64,000 bases of DNA from CAYFZO01 sp965223735 (GTDB lineage: Bacteria; Pseudomonadota; Gammaproteobacteria; Poriferisulfidales; Oxydemutatoraceae): NCBI GenBank assembly GCA_965223735.1, contig OZ245010.1:992001-1056000 (forward strand). The letters run 5' to 3'. The notes under the pieces are model-generated. The model worked only from the letters and a program-made list of their open reading frames with translations. It was not told the origin of the DNA and searched no databases. Positions 61,656 through 64,000 of the stretch are shown piece after piece (within the stretch, counting starts at the first letter, position 1; each line of letters opens with the position of its first letter). Made by a program: the position numbers and the translations under genes.

Positions 61656-63809
61656 TTACAAAAGTTTTAATTTAGCATAGGCAAGCACCAGCCACTTGAC
61701 GCCGGCGTTGTCGAAACGCACTTGAACACGCGCCGAAGATCCCGCCCCCTCATAATCAAGCACCACGCCTCTGCCGAATTTGTAGTGCACGACGTTGCTG
61801 CCGATATTGACTTCACCCCCCTCGGAATGGCTGCCGCGACGCGGCGTGAACGGCACACTGATGTGCAGACGGGGACGCACTTCCTCGATCAGGCCTTCCG
61901 GAATTTCACTGACAAAGCGCGACAGTACGTTGCGGGTTTCGCCGCCGTAGCGCCTGCGCGTCTCGGCGTAGGTCAACACCACCTCCTCCCGCGCGCGCGT
62001 GATCCCGACGTAGCAAAGCCTGCGCTCCTCTTCGAGCCTTCCGGGCTCTTCCAACGACATCGAATGAGGAAACAGGCCCTCCTCCATGCCAATTATCAGC
62101 ACCAGGGGAAATTCGAGGCCTTTCGCCGAATGCAGGGTCATCAACTGTACACAATCTTCGCTCATCGGCGCCTGCCCTTCGCCGGCCTCCAACGCCGTGT
62201 GCGCAAGAAAAGCCGCGAGCGGCGTCATGTCCTCCCCGGCGTCCCAATTCCGCTCAAACTCCTCGGCCGCGGTAATAAACTCCTCCAGATTTTCAACGTT
62301 GGAACGATCTTTCTCACCACTGCGCTGCCGATGATATTTAATCAAACCGCTCAACCCGGTCGCGTGCTCGGCTGCCTCACGCAGCAGCAATTTTTCAATG
62401 CCGCCGCTTATCTCACCCGCCAACTCATAAAATTGCACCAACGCATTCGCCGCACGCGGCGGCAGAACCTCCCGGTCCAGCAACAACTGCCCCGCGCGCC
62501 ATAAACTGACCCCCCGCGCACGCGCCTCGGTGCGGATCTCGTCCAAGGTCCGTTCGCCGATACCGCGCGGCGGCACGTTGATTATGCGCTCGTAAGACTG
62601 GTCATCTTCGGGATTCACCGCAACCCTGAGATAAGCCAAAGCGTCTTTGATCACGGCTCTTTCAAAAAAGCGCAGGCCGCCATACACCCGGTAGGGAATG
62701 CCCTGCGCTATCAACACTTCCTCAACCGCCCGCGACTGTGCGTTCGAACGGTACAGCACCGCAATTTCCTTCCGGGCACGTCTGCGCTCAATCCACGACA
62801 TCACCTTGTTCACCGTAAAACGCGCCTCTTCCTGTTCGTTCACCGCCGCAAACAACAAGATCAGTTCGCCGTCGCCCCGGTCGGTCCACAAATTCTTGCC
62901 CAGCCTCCCCTGATTATTTTCAATCAGCGCGTTCGCCGCTGACAGGATCGTCGAAGTCGAACGGTAATTCCGCTCCAGCCGGTAGATCGTCGTGTCCAGG
63001 AAATGCCTGCTGAAATCGTGTATGTTTTCCGCTCGCGCGCCGCGCCATCCGTAAATGGATTGATCGTCGTCCCCGACCACGAACACCGGCGTCTCGGTGC
63101 CGGCGAGCAGACGCAACCAGGCGTATTGAAGCGCATTCGTATCCTGAAACTCGTCAACCAGAATATAGCGAAAGCGCTCGCGGTAATGACGCCGCAGGAT
63201 TTCATTATCCCGCAGAAGCTCGAGTACGCGCAGAAGCAACTCGGCAAAATCGACCAGCGCCGCCTGACGACAACGCTCCTCGTAGGCCGTATAGACGCTG
63301 AGCAGGCGCCTGGATGCGGCGTCTTCAGCCTGAACGCCGTCGGGGCGCACGCCTTCCTCCTTGCGCGCATTGATGAACCATTGCGATTCCTTCGCCGGCC
63401 ATCTCGCGACGTCCAGATTAAGGTCCGTCGTCACGCGCCTGATCAGGCGTCTCTGGTCCTCCGAATCGAGCACCTGAAAAGTCTGTTGCAATCCCGCCTC
63501 CCTCCAGTGCATTCGCAGCAGGCGATGGCACAAGCCGTGGAAAGTGCCGAGCCACATGCCTTGCGCGGGCATTTCGAGCAGGGCCTCGACGCGCACGCGC
63601 ATCTCCTGCGCCGCCTTGTTGGTAAAAGTGACCGCGACGATGCTGTAGGGGGAAAAACGCTCGACACCGCACAGCCACGCAATGCGATGCGTCAGCACCC
63701 GGGTTTTGCCGCTGCCCGCGCCGGCGAGCACTAACGCGTTCCCGGATGCGGCGGTCACCGCCTCGCGCTGCTCTTTATTCAGAGAGTCGAGTATCAGCGA
63801 TACATCCAT
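61656..63809 (-). CDS. uvrD: DNA helicase II UvrD
   Basis: A 717-residue SF1A helicase. Q motif SLNKEQREAV, Walker A in LAGAGSGKTRVLTHRIAWL, motif II YILVDEFQDTNALQYAWLRL, motif III GDDDQSIYGWRGA, motif IV IYRLERNYRST, VQLMTLHSAKGLEFPLVLI and the motif VI YVGITRARE are visible. The C-terminal tail NVVHYKFGRGVVLDYEG with KWLVLAYAKLKLL is the Tudor-like domain of UvrD/PcrA. It unwinds DNA in mismatch and excision repair. Confidence 0.96.
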   Translation of the reverse strand: MDVSLILDSLNKEQREAVTAASGNALVLAGAGSGKTRVLTHRIAWLCGVERFSPYSIVAVTFTNKAAQEMRVRVEALLEMPAQGMWLGTFHGLCHRLLRMHWREAGLQQTFQVLDSEDQRRLIRRVTTDLNLDVARWPAKESQWFINARKEEGVRPDGVQAEDAASRRLLSVYTAYEERCRQAALVDFAELLLRVLELLRDNEILRRHYRERFRYILVDEFQDTNALQYAWLRLLAGTETPVFVVGDDDQSIYGWRGARAENIHDFSRHFLDTTIYRLERNYRSTSTILSAANALIENNQGRLGKNLWTDRGDGELILLFAAVNEQEEARFTVNKVMSWIERRRARKEIAVLYRSNAQSRAVEEVLIAQGIPYRVYGGLRFFERAVIKDALAYLRVAVNPEDDQSYERIINVPPRGIGERTLDEIRTEARARGVSLWRAGQLLLDREVLPPRAANALVQFYELAGEISGGIEKLLLREAAEHATGLSGLIKYHRQRSGEKDRSNVENLEEFITAAEEFERNWDAGEDMTPLAAFLAHTALEAGEGQAPMSEDCVQLMTLHSAKGLEFPLVLIIGMEEGLFPHSMSLEEPGRLEEERRLCYVGITRAREEVVLTYAETRRRYGGETRNVLSRFVSEIPEGLIEEVRPRLHISVPFTPRRGSHSEGGEVNIGSNVVHYKFGRGVVLDYEGAGSSARVQVRFDNAGVKWLVLAYAKLKLL

Positions 63810-64000
63810 GCAAATGCCCGATCATGAACCGCGCCGGTCCCCGCGACGATAAAAATGGGAATTACATCCTCAGGTTTGCATTGCGTTATCATTCGCCCGA
63901 TGTTCGCATAAGGCATCCGGCCTCCGGGGATGAGGCGGTTGCGCGTCGAGATTGCAGCGGGGGTTGGCTTGTGAAGCGCGAAACGGATACGTGAATCCCT
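63810..64000. other. Window end upstream of uvrD
   Basis: 191 bases upstream of uvrD without a convincing gene. Short frames are present but lack family motifs, and any gene starting here continues beyond the window. It should contain the uvrD promoter on the minus strand; no clear consensus can be picked. Confidence 0.5.

Noticed and set aside
63746..63994. 82-codon frame at the window end
   Set aside because: No motif; it overlaps the uvrD start region on the other strand.

Overview
This 64 kb window looks like the chromosome of a gammaproteobacterium, probably free-living or host-associated marine type, GC mid-50s by eye. The evidence is gene content and order: an rpsU / dnaG-rpoD set, mrcA facing aroK-aroB-gltB, gltD-hemE, metX-metW, polA beside thrB, hspQ, yggX beside mutY, and a pyrB paired with a degenerate dihydroorotase as in Pseudomonas. 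I did no database search; family names come from motifs and length. Layout: 1-10.1 kb is core genome (Hsp20 end, DegQ-type protease, MoaD/MoaC, AsmA, MutY-YggX, tRNA-Phe, CysQ, YkgJ-type protein, HspQ, TerB-type protein, MetW-MetX). From 10.5 to 26.7 kb, between metX and rpsU, lies an accessory island. Its backbone is a type I restriction-modification system: a half-size S gene, hsdM, a two-domain hsdS, hsdR and a YgjP-type metallopeptidase. These are interleaved with a RhuM-Fic fusion, a DUF3800 protein, two Fic copies (one broken), a DUF4143-type ATPase, remnants of dinD and of an ORF6N gene, a two-gene minus-strand unit with a tiny first ORF, and a stack of insertion sequences. From 26.8 to 42.6 kb core genes return in an unusual arrangement: rpsU is separated from dnaG-rpoD by gltD-hemE, mrcA, aroK-aroB and gltB, and the usual gltB-gltD pair is split so that its halves lie at the two ends of the intervening block. 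A tRNA with anticodon CAT follows rpoD. From 42.7 to 48.6 kb are two tandem secreted sulfatases, then a NodU/CmcH-type carbamoyltransferase and a glycosyltransferase on the other strand. From 48.7 to 63.8 kb are yggS, pyrK, pyrC' and pyrB, an ABC exporter, polA, thrB, a TRAP transporter (permeases and binding protein convergent, with a small membrane protein between) and uvrD. How parts fit together: the island is a defence locus that seems to have duplicated a Fic-ATPase-hsdR(5') segment; each copy then decayed in a different place, and a nest of transposons sits between them. The pyr genes form one minus-strand unit. dnaG starts 42 bases after gltB, so primase may now be read partly from the gltB promoter. 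The most notable items are the circularly permuted core block splitting rpsU from dnaG-rpoD, the reciprocally decayed duplication in the restriction island, the Fic fragment that keeps its autoinhibitory motif but lost its active site, the nested IS right ends, the ATGA-coupled small-ORF/membrane-protein unit, and the metal-ligand-free PyrC' next to an unexpected PyrK.
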